A stretch of 49,979 bases of DNA from Nocardia aobensis NBRC 100429 (GTDB lineage: Bacteria; Actinomycetota; Actinomycetes; Mycobacteriales; Mycobacteriaceae): positions 1 to 49,979 of the forward strand of contig NZ_BAFQ01000103.1 in NCBI RefSeq assembly GCF_000308375.1, in the 5' to 3' direction. Positions 15,663 to 24,930 of this stretch are shown piece after piece. The position numbers were made by a program, and so were the translations under genes. The notes beneath the pieces are model-generated. The model did no database searches. It had not been told where the DNA came from and saw only the letters and a list, made by a program, of their open reading frames with translations. How positions within the stretch are numbered: the first letter of the stretch is position 1; each line of letters opens with the position of its first letter.

Positions 15663-16637
15663 TCAGCGGATACGGGCGACGTACTTGCCCGTGCCGTGTC
15701 CGGATGCCAGCAGGTCATGTGCGGTGATCACCTCATCCAGCGACGACACTTCGGTGACCGGGAGCGAGAGTTCGCCTGCGGCAAGGTAATCCAGCACCTG
15801 GCGGGTAGCGGCGGCGACCTTCGACGGGGCGCCGGCGACGAGGCCGCGGTGGCTGAAACCGGTGAGGGTGAGGTTGCCGCCCAGCAGGCGACCGAACGGC
15901 GGGAGCGGGGCGGGGGCGCCGCCACCTGCGTTGCCGAACAAGACGATTCGTCCGGTGGGGCGGGTGACCTCGAGATCCAGATCCAGGGCCTCGGTGCCGA
16001 GCGGGTCGAGCACGAGGTCTACCCCGCGGCCATCGGTCACGGAGCGGATTTCGTCGGCCAGGCCGTCATCGCGGACGAGGACGGCGTCATAGCCGGGTAC
16101 CGACCCGCGGGCGCGGCTCACCGTCCCCAGGAGACGGCCACCGCCGAGTAGCGGCACCAGCTGTGCCACCGCGCCGCCGATACCGCCGGCGGCGGAGTGC
16201 ACCAGAACCGTATCCCCGGCGGTGAAGCGACCGGCGTCGGTGAGCAGCAGCAGGGCGGTCGCCAAGCCGAGCGGGGTGGCGGCGGCCGAGCTCAACGGGA
16301 CGGCATCCGGCACCGGCACGGTGAGTTCTGCTCGGGCCGTGGCGATCTCGGCGAAGCCGCCGCCTCCGAGCGCGACGGCCGCCACCCGATCGCCGACGGC
16401 GAGGCCGGTGACTTCGGCACCCAATTCACGCACTGTGCCCGCGATCTCCAGGCCGGGGCGGTAGGGCCACGACGGTGCATAGCCCGCATCTCCGCGGCGA
16501 GCCATCACATCCATGAAGTTCACGCCCGCGTAGGCGACATCGATGGCCACCTCGCCCGCGGCGGGCCGCGGCGGTTCCACCTCGCGGATCTCCGACTTCT
16601 CCGCACCGCCGGGGGCGGTCATCACCAGGGCTCGCAT
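15663..16637 (-). CDS. Zinc-independent quinone oxidoreductase (MDR family)
   Basis: A 324-residue medium-chain dehydrogenase/reductase of the zeta-crystallin/quinone oxidoreductase type. The N-terminal GroES-like domain contains AGVNFMDVMARRG. The Rossmann part contains the nucleotide-binding HSAAGGIGGAV. It lacks the Cys/His ligands of zinc alcohol dehydrogenases. Likely activity is NADPH-dependent reduction of a quinone or an enone. It is the last gene of the leftward aromatic operon, 76 bases after the AMP ligase. I started it at the ATG at 16637 (GGGAG six bases upstream), not at the longer frame to 16700. Confidence 0.85.
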   Translation of the reverse strand: MRALVMTAPGGAEKSEIREVEPPRPAAGEVAIDVAYAGVNFMDVMARRGDAGYAPSWPYRPGLEIAGTVRELGAEVTGLAVGDRVAAVALGGGGFAEIATARAELTVPVPDAVPLSSAAATPLGLATALLLLTDAGRFTAGDTVLVHSAAGGIGGAVAQLVPLLGGGRLLGTVSRARGSVPGYDAVLVRDDGLADEIRSVTDGRGVDLVLDPLGTEALDLDLEVTRPTGRIVLFGNAGGGAPAPLPPFGRLLGGNLTLTGFSHRGLVAGAPSKVAAATRQVLDYLAAGELSLPVTEVSSLDEVITAHDLLASGHGTGKYVARIR

Positions 16638-16713
16638 CGTCACTCCCAACACCTCACTGCCGTCGAACGATCGGGTCAACCCCGCGATGCGGCGCCACAT
16701 TCCTCCCGAAGGA

Positions 16714-18396
16714 TCAGGCGGACTCGGCGGTGCGTGCCAGGCGAGCCCGGATGTCGTCGCGCAGCGCCTTCTTGTCGATCTTGCCGACCTTCGTCAACGG
16801 CATCGCGGCGACCGATTCGATGCGTTCCGGAATCTTGAACCGAGCCGCACCCGCCGCCTCCATCACCGCCTCGATGTCCGCGGGCTCCACCACACAGCCG
16901 GGCCGCAACATCAGATACAGGCACAGGCGTTCGCCGAGAGCCGGATCGGGCATGGCTACCGCGGCGGCCATTTCGACGCCGTCGAGCTGGTAGGCGAAGT
17001 TTTCGACCTCTTCGGCGGAGATCTTCTCGCCGCCGCGGTTGATCATGTCCTTGTCCCGGCCGGCGACGACGAGGTTGCCGTCCGGGCGGCGGATGACGAT
17101 GTCACCGCTGGCGTACCAGCCGTCCGGAGTGAACGCGCGCGAATTGTGCTCGGGCGCACGGAAATAACCACGGGGCGTGTACGGTCCACGGGTGAGCAGC
17201 GCGCCCGGAGTGCCGTCGGGCAACGGGTTGCCGTCCTCGTCGACGACGAGAATTTCGTCCGCCGCACTGACCGGACGCCCCTGGGTGCTCACGACGACGT
17301 CGGCGTCGTCATCGATGCGCGTCATGTTGATCAGGCCCTCGGCCATGCCGAACACCTGCTGCAACCGCGCGCCCAGCACCGGTTCGACGCGCGCTGCCAG
17401 TTCGTCCGGCATCCGCGAGCCGCCGACCTGGAGCACTCGCAGGGTGGTGCCGCGCATCGTGGCGTGCTCGCGCTGGTGCTCGATCCAGACCTGCGCGACC
17501 GCGGGAACGGCCGCCGCGACCGTGACACCCTCGGCATCGATGGTGGCCAGCGCCCGCTGCGGCGAAGGCGAGGGCAGCATCACCGCGCGACCGCCGGCGA
17601 AGAGCGCGCCCAGAATGCCCGGACAGGCCAGCGGAAAGTTGTGACTGCTCGGCAGTGTTCCCAAATACACTGTGGCGGAATCGAATTCACTCACTTCGTT
17701 GCAGCACAGCACGTTGTAGGCGTAGTCGTCGTGCGTGCGGACGATGAGCTTGGGCAGGCCCGTGGTCCCGCCGGACAGCAGCATCAACGCGACATCCGAG
17801 CCCTGCGGCGCGTACTCGGCCTCGTCGAAGGCGACGGTGGTGGTCAGGGCGTCGGCCAGCCGGTATTCCGGTGCCGCTCGGCCGGGCTCGGCGGAGGATT
17901 CGCCGTGCACGAGGACGGCCCGCACACTCGGCACCTCGGCGGCCACCTGCTGCGCGACGTGGCGCAGGTCGGTGCCGCGATCGGTGTCGGCCACCACGAG
18001 AGCGACGGCCTCGGCCGCCGCGGCGAGGTGGGTGAGCTCGTGGCGGCGATGTGCGGGCAGCGCCATCACCGGCACGATGCCGACACGGAGGCAGCCCAGG
18101 GTGAGGGCCACGAACTCCCAGCAATTGGGTAGTTGCACCAGGATTCGATCGCCGGGAGCGAGGCCGAGGTCCAGCAGCGCCCGCGCGCAGGAGGCCGCGC
18201 GCTCCCACAGCCGGCGATAGGTCAGGCGGGTGGCGCCGTCGACCACGGCCACCCGGTCGGGACGCCGCGCCACCTGGGCCTCGATGTAAGAGCCGAGGGA
18301 TCGGCCCTGCCAGTAGCCCGCCGTGCGGTACTCGGCGGCGATGTCGTCGGGCCATGGCACGACACCGTCGATCGCGGCCTGTCTGCGGATGGTCAC
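16714..18396 (-). CDS. Aryl-acid AMP ligase, salicylate type (EntE/MbtA/SdgA family)
   Basis: A 560-residue adenylate-forming enzyme closest by eye to EntE, DhbE, YbtE and MbtA. It has LLSGGTTGLPK (206-216), GMAEGL followed by INMTR, YASGD, GRDKDMINRGGEKI and the C-terminal Lys in LTKVGKIDKKAL. The aryl pocket reads HNFPLACPG: Asn253, Phe254 and Cys258. In the DhbE scheme as I remember it, Asn-Tyr-Ser marks 2,3-dihydroxybenzoate and Asn-Phe-Cys marks salicylate, so salicylate or a close 2-substituted benzoate is predicted. The family loads siderophore synthetases. However, the Streptomyces SdgA protein, described as similar to AMP ligases, makes salicylyl-CoA, and the neighbours here are catabolic. 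Its GTG start overlaps the upstream synthetase stop (GTGA). Confidence 0.88.
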   Translation of the reverse strand: MTIRRQAAIDGVVPWPDDIAAEYRTAGYWQGRSLGSYIEAQVARRPDRVAVVDGATRLTYRRLWERAASCARALLDLGLAPGDRILVQLPNCWEFVALTLGCLRVGIVPVMALPAHRRHELTHLAAAAEAVALVVADTDRGTDLRHVAQQVAAEVPSVRAVLVHGESSAEPGRAAPEYRLADALTTTVAFDEAEYAPQGSDVALMLLSGGTTGLPKLIVRTHDDYAYNVLCCNEVSEFDSATVYLGTLPSSHNFPLACPGILGALFAGGRAVMLPSPSPQRALATIDAEGVTVAAAVPAVAQVWIEHQREHATMRGTTLRVLQVGGSRMPDELAARVEPVLGARLQQVFGMAEGLINMTRIDDDADVVVSTQGRPVSAADEILVVDEDGNPLPDGTPGALLTRGPYTPRGYFRAPEHNSRAFTPDGWYASGDIVIRRPDGNLVVAGRDKDMINRGGEKISAEEVENFAYQLDGVEMAAAVAMPDPALGERLCLYLMLRPGCVVEPADIEAVMEAAGAARFKIPERIESVAAMPLTKVGKIDKKALRDDIRARLARTAESA

Positions 18397-20495
18397 GGCA
18401 GCTCTCCTTCCAGCCGATGCGGCGCGGCCGGCACGACCGCGTCCAAGGCGATCAGTCCGGCGGCAGTCGAGCGCAGCGGATTGATCTCGATCTCGTCGAT
18501 GGCGGGGTGTTCGGTGAGATAGCGAACAAGACGCACTGCCGCCCGGGCGAATTCGTCACGGTCCAGCACCGGTCCCCCGCGCCCGCCGAACAGCAGTGGG
18601 GCGCATCGCAGGTCGTCGAGCATCGCCGCGGCGCCCGCGACAGTGACCGCGCCGCTGCGGATGGTGACATCACCGATCGCCTCGGCAGCGATGCCGCCGA
18701 GGCCGGCGACCACGATCGGACCGAACACCGGGTCACGGCGCACACCCAGGAACAGGTCCACTCCGGCGTCGGCCATCGACTCCACCAGATAGGCCGGAGC
18801 ACCGATGGCGTCGAGCGCGTCGAGGGCGGTGTCCAGCTCCGCCGCGCTGCCGATATTCAGGTGGACACCGCCGATATCGGTCTTGTGCAGCACCGTGGCG
18901 TCGAGGATTTTCACCGCGACCGGGTGCGGCAGTTCCGTCAGGGCGTCGTGTGCAGCGGCGCGGTCGGTGCACACGCGCCGTCGAGGCGTCGCGATACCGA
19001 GGACGTCCAGTAGATCCTTGGCCGCGGCCTCGTCGGCGGGCAGCGACATCGCGGGCACCGGCGGCAACGCCGGCGGGAGGATCGGACGCTCGGCTGCGGT
19101 CGCCGAACGCAACCAGCGACTGCGGGCATCCGCGGCCAGGGCGCGCAGGCCGATACCGAGGGCGGTCGGGCCGGCGAGTACGGGGACACCGAGTTCACCG
19201 GCACGAGCCGTGGTGTCGGCGCGGGCCGCGCGCGGGCCGCCGAGGGCGAGCACGACAGGCAGGTGCTCGTGTACGCCCGCGCGATGCACGGCGTCGGCGA
19301 GATCGACCGCATCCGGCTCCGCCAGCGCGTAGACCGCCAGCGCGTCGATGCCGGGATCGGCGGCGGTGGCCGACAGCACGACGTCGAAGGCCGGACCGGG
19401 CCGGCCGGTGTCGACCGGGTTCGCCTGATAGGTCATCGGCGGCAGCACACGAGCGAGTTCGCGCTGAGTGCCGGGCATCAGGCGCGGCACCCGAACCTGG
19501 TGTGCCAGGAGATGATCCAGGATCACCAGGCCGGGACCGGCTTGGGCGGTCACCACCCCGACTCCGGCCGAAGGGGTCGCCGGCAGTCGAGTTCGGCTCA
19601 GTACCGCGACGGCCTCGACCAGTTCCGTCTCCGAATCCACCACCACCGCACCCGCTTCGGCCAGCAGCGATCGGGTGGTGTGCCAGGAGGTGGCGAGCGC
19701 GCCGGTGTGCGAGGCGGCGAACGCGGAGACGTTGCTGCGGCCGACGACCAGCGCCACGACGGGCTTGACCGCGGTGACCGCGCGTACCGCCGACAACAAC
19801 GCTTCGCCGTCCGCTACCGCCTCGACGTGCAGGGCCACCGCGGTGATCGACGGATCCGCGCGCAGATGGCCGAGCACGTCGGTGGCGGTCACGTCGACGC
19901 TGTTGCCCAGTCCCACACCGAGTCCCACGCCGACACCGTGTTCGGACAGCAGAAACGACAGCGCGTGATTCATTCCGCCACTGGCGGCAACGACCGCGAC
20001 CGAGCCCGGGGTCAGATGCCGCACCGTCGGGACGAAACTCACCGTCACCCCGCCGGGCCGGAAGAACCCGGACGTATTCGGTCCCAGGACGCGGATGCCG
20101 GTACCGGCGACGATATCGGCCACCTGCGCTTGCAGCGCGACACCTTCGGCACCCGCTTCGGCGAATCCGCCGGAGCAGATCACGGCGGCGCCGACACCAC
20201 AGTCCGCGGCGTCGCGCAGCGCCCGCGGGGTGGCCGACGCCGGGACGCACAGCACCGCGAGATCCACCGGTCCGCCGTGGGATTCGACGACCGAACCCAG
20301 GCTGCGATGCAATCCCGCTCGCTCGGCGCGGGGGTTGACACCGTACGTGGCGGTCGCATCGTCGCGGCCGACCGCCGCGAGCATGACCGAGCCGAGTTTG
20401 CCCGGCGCCTCGGAGGCGCCGACGACGGCGACCGACTCCGGCCGCAACAACCGGTCGAGGCCGGAACGTGGGGCGGTCGTTCGGGTGGAGGTCAT
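18393..20495 (-). CDS. NDP-forming acyl-CoA synthetase (acetate-CoA ligase ADP-forming family)
   Basis: A 700-residue fused enzyme. An N-terminal CoA-binding Rossmann domain starts at RPESVAVVGASEAPGKLG. Middle succinyl-CoA-ligase-like domains include ASGGMNHALSF and ASHTGALATS. The C-terminal ATP-grasp domain is recognised by HPVAVKILDATVLHKTD and IDEIEINPL. The family interconverts acyl-CoA plus ADP and phosphate with acid plus ATP and CoA through a phosphohistidine. In ASHTGAL the His is the candidate phosphorylated residue. Overlaps of four bases with both neighbours show it belongs to the aromatic operon. Its substrate could be the aromatic acid itself or an acid released after ring cleavage. 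Confidence 0.85.
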   Translation of the reverse strand: MTSTRTTAPRSGLDRLLRPESVAVVGASEAPGKLGSVMLAAVGRDDATATYGVNPRAERAGLHRSLGSVVESHGGPVDLAVLCVPASATPRALRDAADCGVGAAVICSGGFAEAGAEGVALQAQVADIVAGTGIRVLGPNTSGFFRPGGVTVSFVPTVRHLTPGSVAVVAASGGMNHALSFLLSEHGVGVGLGVGLGNSVDVTATDVLGHLRADPSITAVALHVEAVADGEALLSAVRAVTAVKPVVALVVGRSNVSAFAASHTGALATSWHTTRSLLAEAGAVVVDSETELVEAVAVLSRTRLPATPSAGVGVVTAQAGPGLVILDHLLAHQVRVPRLMPGTQRELARVLPPMTYQANPVDTGRPGPAFDVVLSATAADPGIDALAVYALAEPDAVDLADAVHRAGVHEHLPVVLALGGPRAARADTTARAGELGVPVLAGPTALGIGLRALAADARSRWLRSATAAERPILPPALPPVPAMSLPADEAAAKDLLDVLGIATPRRRVCTDRAAAHDALTELPHPVAVKILDATVLHKTDIGGVHLNIGSAAELDTALDALDAIGAPAYLVESMADAGVDLFLGVRRDPVFGPIVVAGLGGIAAEAIGDVTIRSGAVTVAGAAAMLDDLRCAPLLFGGRGGPVLDRDEFARAAVRLVRYLTEHPAIDEIEINPLRSTAAGLIALDAVVPAAPHRLEGELP

Positions 20496-22150
20496 CGCGC
20501 CTCCCGGGTCTCGAACGCCACCGCATCCGCGCGCCCCGACAGCACCAGCGTCGCCGCGCAGTCGCGCTCATCGGCGGCGCGGCGCACGCGCACGGCGGCC
20601 GGTGTGTCGATCACGATCACCGGAATGCCGTGCCGCAATCGGACGTGTTCGGCGCACAATGCCCGCGACAGCGGCGTACCACCCTGTACGACAACGGCTT
20701 TCGGTCGTGTCGCGATGACTGTGTCGAGATCGTCGCGGCTGGAGGACGGCAGCGAGGTCGTCCCGTCGACCGGTGCGGTGAACAGGCGAACGGGCCCCTC
20801 GGACGCATGCGCGTCGACCGTGGTGGCGCCGTCGCCGACGACGACCCGATCGCCCGAGTGCCGCGTCAGGACCAACAACCGCGAACGCAGTGTGTCCGCA
20901 CCGATCCGCAACGGCGTATCCAGCGGCGCCGCAGCGAATTTCGCCTGCCACGCGTCTTCGGCGCTCGCCACGAAGGCATCATCGCGGATGCGGATCTTCT
21001 CCGCCGAAATCGCGCGGGTGAAGAAGTGGAAACCGAACTGCCACGGCTCGAACGCCCCGTAATACTCACCGAAGTGGTCCCACCACGCCAGACTGGGCAA
21101 CGAGGCATCCTGAATCTTCGCCACCTGCGGCCGGCGGATCTCCTGGAAGCGCCGCAGCGCTTCGTCCAGATCGGCCGGATGCTCGGCGACCGTCCGCGCC
21201 AGCACGGCGGCATCTTCCATCGCCATCTTGGTGCCCGACCCCACCGAGAAATGCGCGGTGTGCACCGCATCCCCGATCAGGACCACCGGCGTGCCCGACG
21301 CGCTACGGCAATACCAGTTCTCGGTACGGCGGGTGCGGAAGTTGGCCCAGCGAGAGTTGTTGGCCACCAGCGGATGTCCGTCGATCCGGTCGGCGAACAA
21401 CCGCTCGAGATAGCGCTGCGTCACCTCGTCCGACTCGCCCGGCGGCGCGGTCGTATCGAAACCGTCGAGACCCGCTCGCCGCCAGGTGTCCTCATCGGCC
21501 TCGACGATGAAGGTGCTCAGCCCCGAGCCGATCGGATAGCCGTGAACGGCGAAGTTGCCGTGCTCGGACCGTGCGTGCAGAAAGGTGAGTCCCCGGAACC
21601 GATAGGTGGTGCCGAACCAGATGAACTTGACCGCCGCCTGATCGACGCGATGGCCGAGCTCGCTCGCAAATCGTTCGCGCACCGTCGAATTGGCGCCGTC
21701 GGCGGCGACGATCAAGTCGTAACCGCGGGCATCAAGCTCCGCCACGTCGGCCTGAACGGAGAAGTGCAGCCGCGCGCCCAATTCGGTGGCTCGTCGCCGC
21801 AACGCGTCCAGCAGCACACGGCGATGGATGGCCGACATTCCGTTGCCCCCCGCCGCGACGGTGGCGCCCTTCAGATGTACCTCGATGGTGTCCCAGTGGC
21901 GGCCGTCGGTGCGCAGCGCATTGCGCAGTACCGGGTCGACGGCGTCGATGTTGTCGGCCGTCGCGTCGGAGAACACCACGCCGAAACCGAAGACGTCGGA
22001 TTCGGCGTTGCGTTCGTAGACGTCGATCTCGACGCCCGGCACGGAGTGCGCGAGCGCGATCGCGGCGAACAGACCGCCGGGGCCGCCGCCGATGCACGCC
22101 ACGCGCCGCAGTGGCGGCGGCGGTGCGTAGGGTTTGTCTGTCAGGGCCAT
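20492..22150 (-). CDS. FAD monooxygenase of the salicylyl-CoA 5-hydroxylase / anthraniloyl-CoA monooxygenase type
   Basis: 552 residues. The first 390 form a class A flavoprotein hydroxylase: GGGPGG (21-26), VYERN, FGFGVVFSDAT (54-64), DG at 151-152 and GDAVHTAHFSVGSG (293-306). The GVVFSDAT stretch and TAHFSVGSGTKMAMEDA are typical of enzymes that hydroxylate salicylyl-CoA or anthraniloyl-CoA. The remaining 140 residues start at DTPLRIGADTLRSRLLV (411 on) and end with TLVLSGRAD. This looks like a much shortened old-yellow-enzyme domain, which in full-length relatives is about 370 residues. The start is the ATG at 22150 (AGGAAA upstream); the frame is open to 22411. Its stop overlaps the acyl-CoA synthetase start. 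Substrate is inferred from family and from the adjacent salicylate-type ligase. Confidence 0.85.
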   Translation of the reverse strand: MALTDKPYAPPPPLRRVACIGGGPGGLFAAIALAHSVPGVEIDVYERNAESDVFGFGVVFSDATADNIDAVDPVLRNALRTDGRHWDTIEVHLKGATVAAGGNGMSAIHRRVLLDALRRRATELGARLHFSVQADVAELDARGYDLIVAADGANSTVRERFASELGHRVDQAAVKFIWFGTTYRFRGLTFLHARSEHGNFAVHGYPIGSGLSTFIVEADEDTWRRAGLDGFDTTAPPGESDEVTQRYLERLFADRIDGHPLVANNSRWANFRTRRTENWYCRSASGTPVVLIGDAVHTAHFSVGSGTKMAMEDAAVLARTVAEHPADLDEALRRFQEIRRPQVAKIQDASLPSLAWWDHFGEYYGAFEPWQFGFHFFTRAISAEKIRIRDDAFVASAEDAWQAKFAAAPLDTPLRIGADTLRSRLLVLTRHSGDRVVVGDGATTVDAHASEGPVRLFTAPVDGTTSLPSSSRDDLDTVIATRPKAVVVQGGTPLSRALCAEHVRLRHGIPVIVIDTPAAVRVRRAADERDCAATLVLSGRADAVAFETREAR

Positions 22151-22217
22151 CGGTTTCCTGTCTCGACTGGGTACGAATCGCTGCGGGTGTGCGGTCGGCG
22201 ATCGGTTTCGGCGGTGC

Positions 22218-23999
22218 TCATTCGACGGCGGCCGTGACGGGCGCGCGGCGACCGAGGATCGCCGTGAGCACGTCCGACAGTGCGTTTTCCGGATCCGCGG
22301 GCAGCGTCGCCGCCCGCCACGCGACGATGTGGTCGGGGCGCACCAGCAGCGCCCCGTCGTCGTCGACCTCCGAGAGGCGGCGATGATCGCCGTAGCTGTC
22401 CTCGAAGTCACAACCCCGGCCGACGGTCCGCACCCGGATCGGCACGTCGAAGCGCGCGCCGACAGCCTCGGCCGCCTCCTGCCACGCCGCCCCGCCCACG
22501 CCGGTGATCAGCGTGAATTGCCCCTTGCCACAGAGGTCGAAGGTCGAGACCCGCTTCTGATTCCGGGTCACCCAGGCATGCGGCAGATGCCGGCCGGGAC
22601 GGGTCGTCGCGTAGTAGTAGACCTCCTCGTCACGCGGTGCCGGCACCTCCGGTGAACCGTCCGGCACGATCGCGCTCGACGTGTAGTTCTGGTTGGTCTC
22701 CACACCGTGGGTGTTGAAGCACATGATCGTGCCCTGCAGGGCGGCATCGAACGCCTGCCGTTTGGCCCGGGCCTCGGGGGTGGGAGCTCGCAGCGCGGCC
22801 AGCGCGCGGCTCATCGTCTCCGGATCCGGGGCCGGCGGCAGATCCAGCGCCATGAACAGCGGCGGCATCAGTCCCTCACTGCGCTTGGCACGCCGCACGA
22901 TCTGCTCGGCGACCGGTTGCCGCTCGTCCCGATAGGTCTCGAGCAGGGACGGGCCGGCCTGCCCGCGCACTACCATCGCCAGCTTCCAGCACAGGTTGTA
23001 GCTGTCCTGGATCGAGGTATTGGAGCCGAGACCGTTCATCGGCGAATGCCGGTGCACGGCATCGCCGACACAGAAGACCCGCCCGCGCATGGTGTCCTCG
23101 GCGTAGACGTCGTTGACCGCCCACGTCGACATGGACTCGACCCGCACCGAGATGCTGTCGTCACCGATGAGCTGGTGCGCGATCCGGACGCCCTCGGCCT
23201 CGGACAGATCCGGGGCCGGGCCGTCGACGTCGTAGCCCCACACACCGATCCACTTGTTCCAGGGCCGCACCATCCGCAGCACCCCGACGCCGTTGCCGCC
23301 GTGGCCCACACCGGGCTGCACGAACCAGTACATGTCGCCGGGGCGGTGCTCGACGAGATGGGTGAGGTCGGCCTCGAAGACCACATTGATCGAACCCCCG
23401 GCTCCCATCTTCCCGACCAGGGGCAGGCCGATCTGTTGCGCCACAAGGGAATTACCGCCGTCCGCGCCGATCAGGTACTTGCTGCGAATCTCGTATTCGG
23501 TGCCGTTGATCCGGTCCCGGACGCGCGCGCTCACTCCGTCCTCGTCCTGAACGAGACCGAGCAACTCGGTGTGGCAGCGCACCGACGAACCGCGAGCGGT
23601 GGCGGCGTTCACCAGAATCGGCTCGAGCAGATGCTGCGGCAGGTCGCACACCGATGTCGGGCTGGCCAGATCGTGCTCGGCCTGAAAATGCGGGTGGGTG
23701 TACCAGGTCCGCAGTCGCCCCAGTTCCGGCCCGGCCAGGCTCATCGCGTACACGTGCTCGCCCATCAGACGTTGCGGGGTGGCCTGCCGCTGAACTTCCG
23801 CCTCCAGACCGAGGTCACGAAACACCTCGACGCAACGCTGGTTGGTGATGTGCGCCCGGGGTGAATTCGACACTCCCCCATGCTTGTTGATCATGATGTT
23901 GGCGATGCCGTACGTGGACAGCAACGCGGCCGCGGCCGCGCCGGCCGGTCCGGCGCCGACCACGAGAACTTCGGTTTCCACGACGTTGTGGGTATTCAT
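22218..23999 (-). CDS. TfdB-type phenol hydroxylase (FAD aromatic monooxygenase)
   Basis: A 593-residue flavoprotein closely resembling 2,4-dichlorophenol 6-monooxygenase (TfdB) along its length. It has VVGAGPAGAAAAALL, PRAHITNQRCVEVFRDLGL, CDLPQHLLEPIL, LIGADGGNS, WNKWIGVWGYD, the FAD-binding CVGDAVHRHSP and the NGLGSNTSIQDSYNL stretch. A C-terminal thioredoxin-like domain ends with the conserved LVRPDHIVAWR. Such enzymes ortho-hydroxylate phenols to catechols with NADPH and O2. It sits between the extradiol dioxygenase and the salicylyl-CoA-type hydroxylase, so it most likely makes the catechol that the dioxygenase opens. It starts with ATG at 23999, with GAGGAG upstream. The natural phenol cannot be told. 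Confidence 0.9.
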   Translation of the reverse strand: MNTHNVVETEVLVVGAGPAGAAAAALLSTYGIANIMINKHGGVSNSPRAHITNQRCVEVFRDLGLEAEVQRQATPQRLMGEHVYAMSLAGPELGRLRTWYTHPHFQAEHDLASPTSVCDLPQHLLEPILVNAATARGSSVRCHTELLGLVQDEDGVSARVRDRINGTEYEIRSKYLIGADGGNSLVAQQIGLPLVGKMGAGGSINVVFEADLTHLVEHRPGDMYWFVQPGVGHGGNGVGVLRMVRPWNKWIGVWGYDVDGPAPDLSEAEGVRIAHQLIGDDSISVRVESMSTWAVNDVYAEDTMRGRVFCVGDAVHRHSPMNGLGSNTSIQDSYNLCWKLAMVVRGQAGPSLLETYRDERQPVAEQIVRRAKRSEGLMPPLFMALDLPPAPDPETMSRALAALRAPTPEARAKRQAFDAALQGTIMCFNTHGVETNQNYTSSAIVPDGSPEVPAPRDEEVYYYATTRPGRHLPHAWVTRNQKRVSTFDLCGKGQFTLITGVGGAAWQEAAEAVGARFDVPIRVRTVGRGCDFEDSYGDHRRLSEVDDDGALLVRPDHIVAWRAATLPADPENALSDVLTAILGRRAPVTAAVE

Positions 24000-24047
24000 G
24001 GTGCTTGGCTCCTCAGGGAATCGGTGACTCGTCGTGCCGCGTCGTTG

Positions 24048-24908
24048 TCAGTGCCGGTGCCCCCACAGGTCCGGGCCCGGGATCTCGGTCGGCTCCCAGG
24101 TCTCGTCGTCGATCAGGACGCCACCGAAGCCGAATTCGGTGTTCACTCCGACCGGTGACTGCGCGTAGAACGAGAAGACCTTGTCGTTGGTGTGGCGCCC
24201 CAGCGACATCGTGACCGGCACATCGCGGTCCAGCACCAGGTCGTAGGTGCGGCCGACCTGGTCCATATCGGGCACCTCGAGCATGAAGTGATGCAGGAAG
24301 GGCTCGTCGATGCCGAAGAACGGGCCGTCGACGAAGGCGATGCTGTGATGGCGGGGATTGGTGTGCAGGAAGCTCGCCCGGAACGGAGTGCGCATGGTGT
24401 CGCTGATCTTGAATCCGAGGATGTCGGTGTAGAAGTCCTGCAGCGCGGCGACGTCGGGACCTGCCAGCACGACGTGACCGAGGCCCAGGTCGCCGGTGAC
24501 GAACTGCTCGACGTCCCGGGCGGAGGTGAACTGCCCCTCGCCGGCCGCGGCGCCGTGGTAGAGCTCCACGCGGTTGCCCGCCGGATCGAGGAAGTGCACC
24601 ATGGCGGCGACCCGCCGAATCTCCAGCTCGCGAGCCGTGGCCACCGAGACGGCGACGCCACGATCGGAGAGTTCGTCGACCGCGGCGGCCAACGCGGCGC
24701 CGTCTGCCAGCTCCCAGCCGTAGTACGCGCCGCCGTCACGCTCACCGGTCTCGACCGTGACCCGGTGGTGGCGGTCGTCGATGCGGAAATGCGTGGTGCC
24801 GTCCTCGCCCGCCACCCGCTGCATGCCGAGAATGTCGGTGGCATAAGTGACGAACGCCTCGGGGTGACGCGCCGAGAGCCCCAGATAGCCGAGCTGTTCG
24901 ATATTCAT
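24048..24908 (-). CDS. Extradiol ring-cleavage dioxygenase (BphC/catechol 2,3-dioxygenase family)
   Basis: 286 residues with two vicinal-oxygen-chelate domains, the normal size for type I extradiol dioxygenases. The metal ligands in the second domain are visible: His145 (LGHVVL), His207 (LHHFMLEV) and Glu258 (NTEFGFGG). The likely acid-base residues are His188, His239 and Tyr248, matching the BphC pattern with a two-residue offset. The enzyme should cleave a catechol next to the hydroxyl pair using Fe(II) and O2. AAGGAA precedes the ATG at 24908. It lies 22 bases after the hydrolase gene, whose product would act on its product. Confidence 0.92.
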   Translation of the reverse strand: MNIEQLGYLGLSARHPEAFVTYATDILGMQRVAGEDGTTHFRIDDRHHRVTVETGERDGGAYYGWELADGAALAAAVDELSDRGVAVSVATARELEIRRVAAMVHFLDPAGNRVELYHGAAAGEGQFTSARDVEQFVTGDLGLGHVVLAGPDVAALQDFYTDILGFKISDTMRTPFRASFLHTNPRHHSIAFVDGPFFGIDEPFLHHFMLEVPDMDQVGRTYDLVLDRDVPVTMSLGRHTNDKVFSFYAQSPVGVNTEFGFGGVLIDDETWEPTEIPGPDLWGHRH

Positions 24909-24930
24909 GTTCTATTCCTTTCCGCGGCGA

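Noticed and set aside
16714..18396. A siderophore biosynthesis cluster around the salicylate-type ligase
   Set aside because: No salicylate synthase, carrier protein, condensation domain or siderophore transporter gene is nearby; all neighbours are catabolic.
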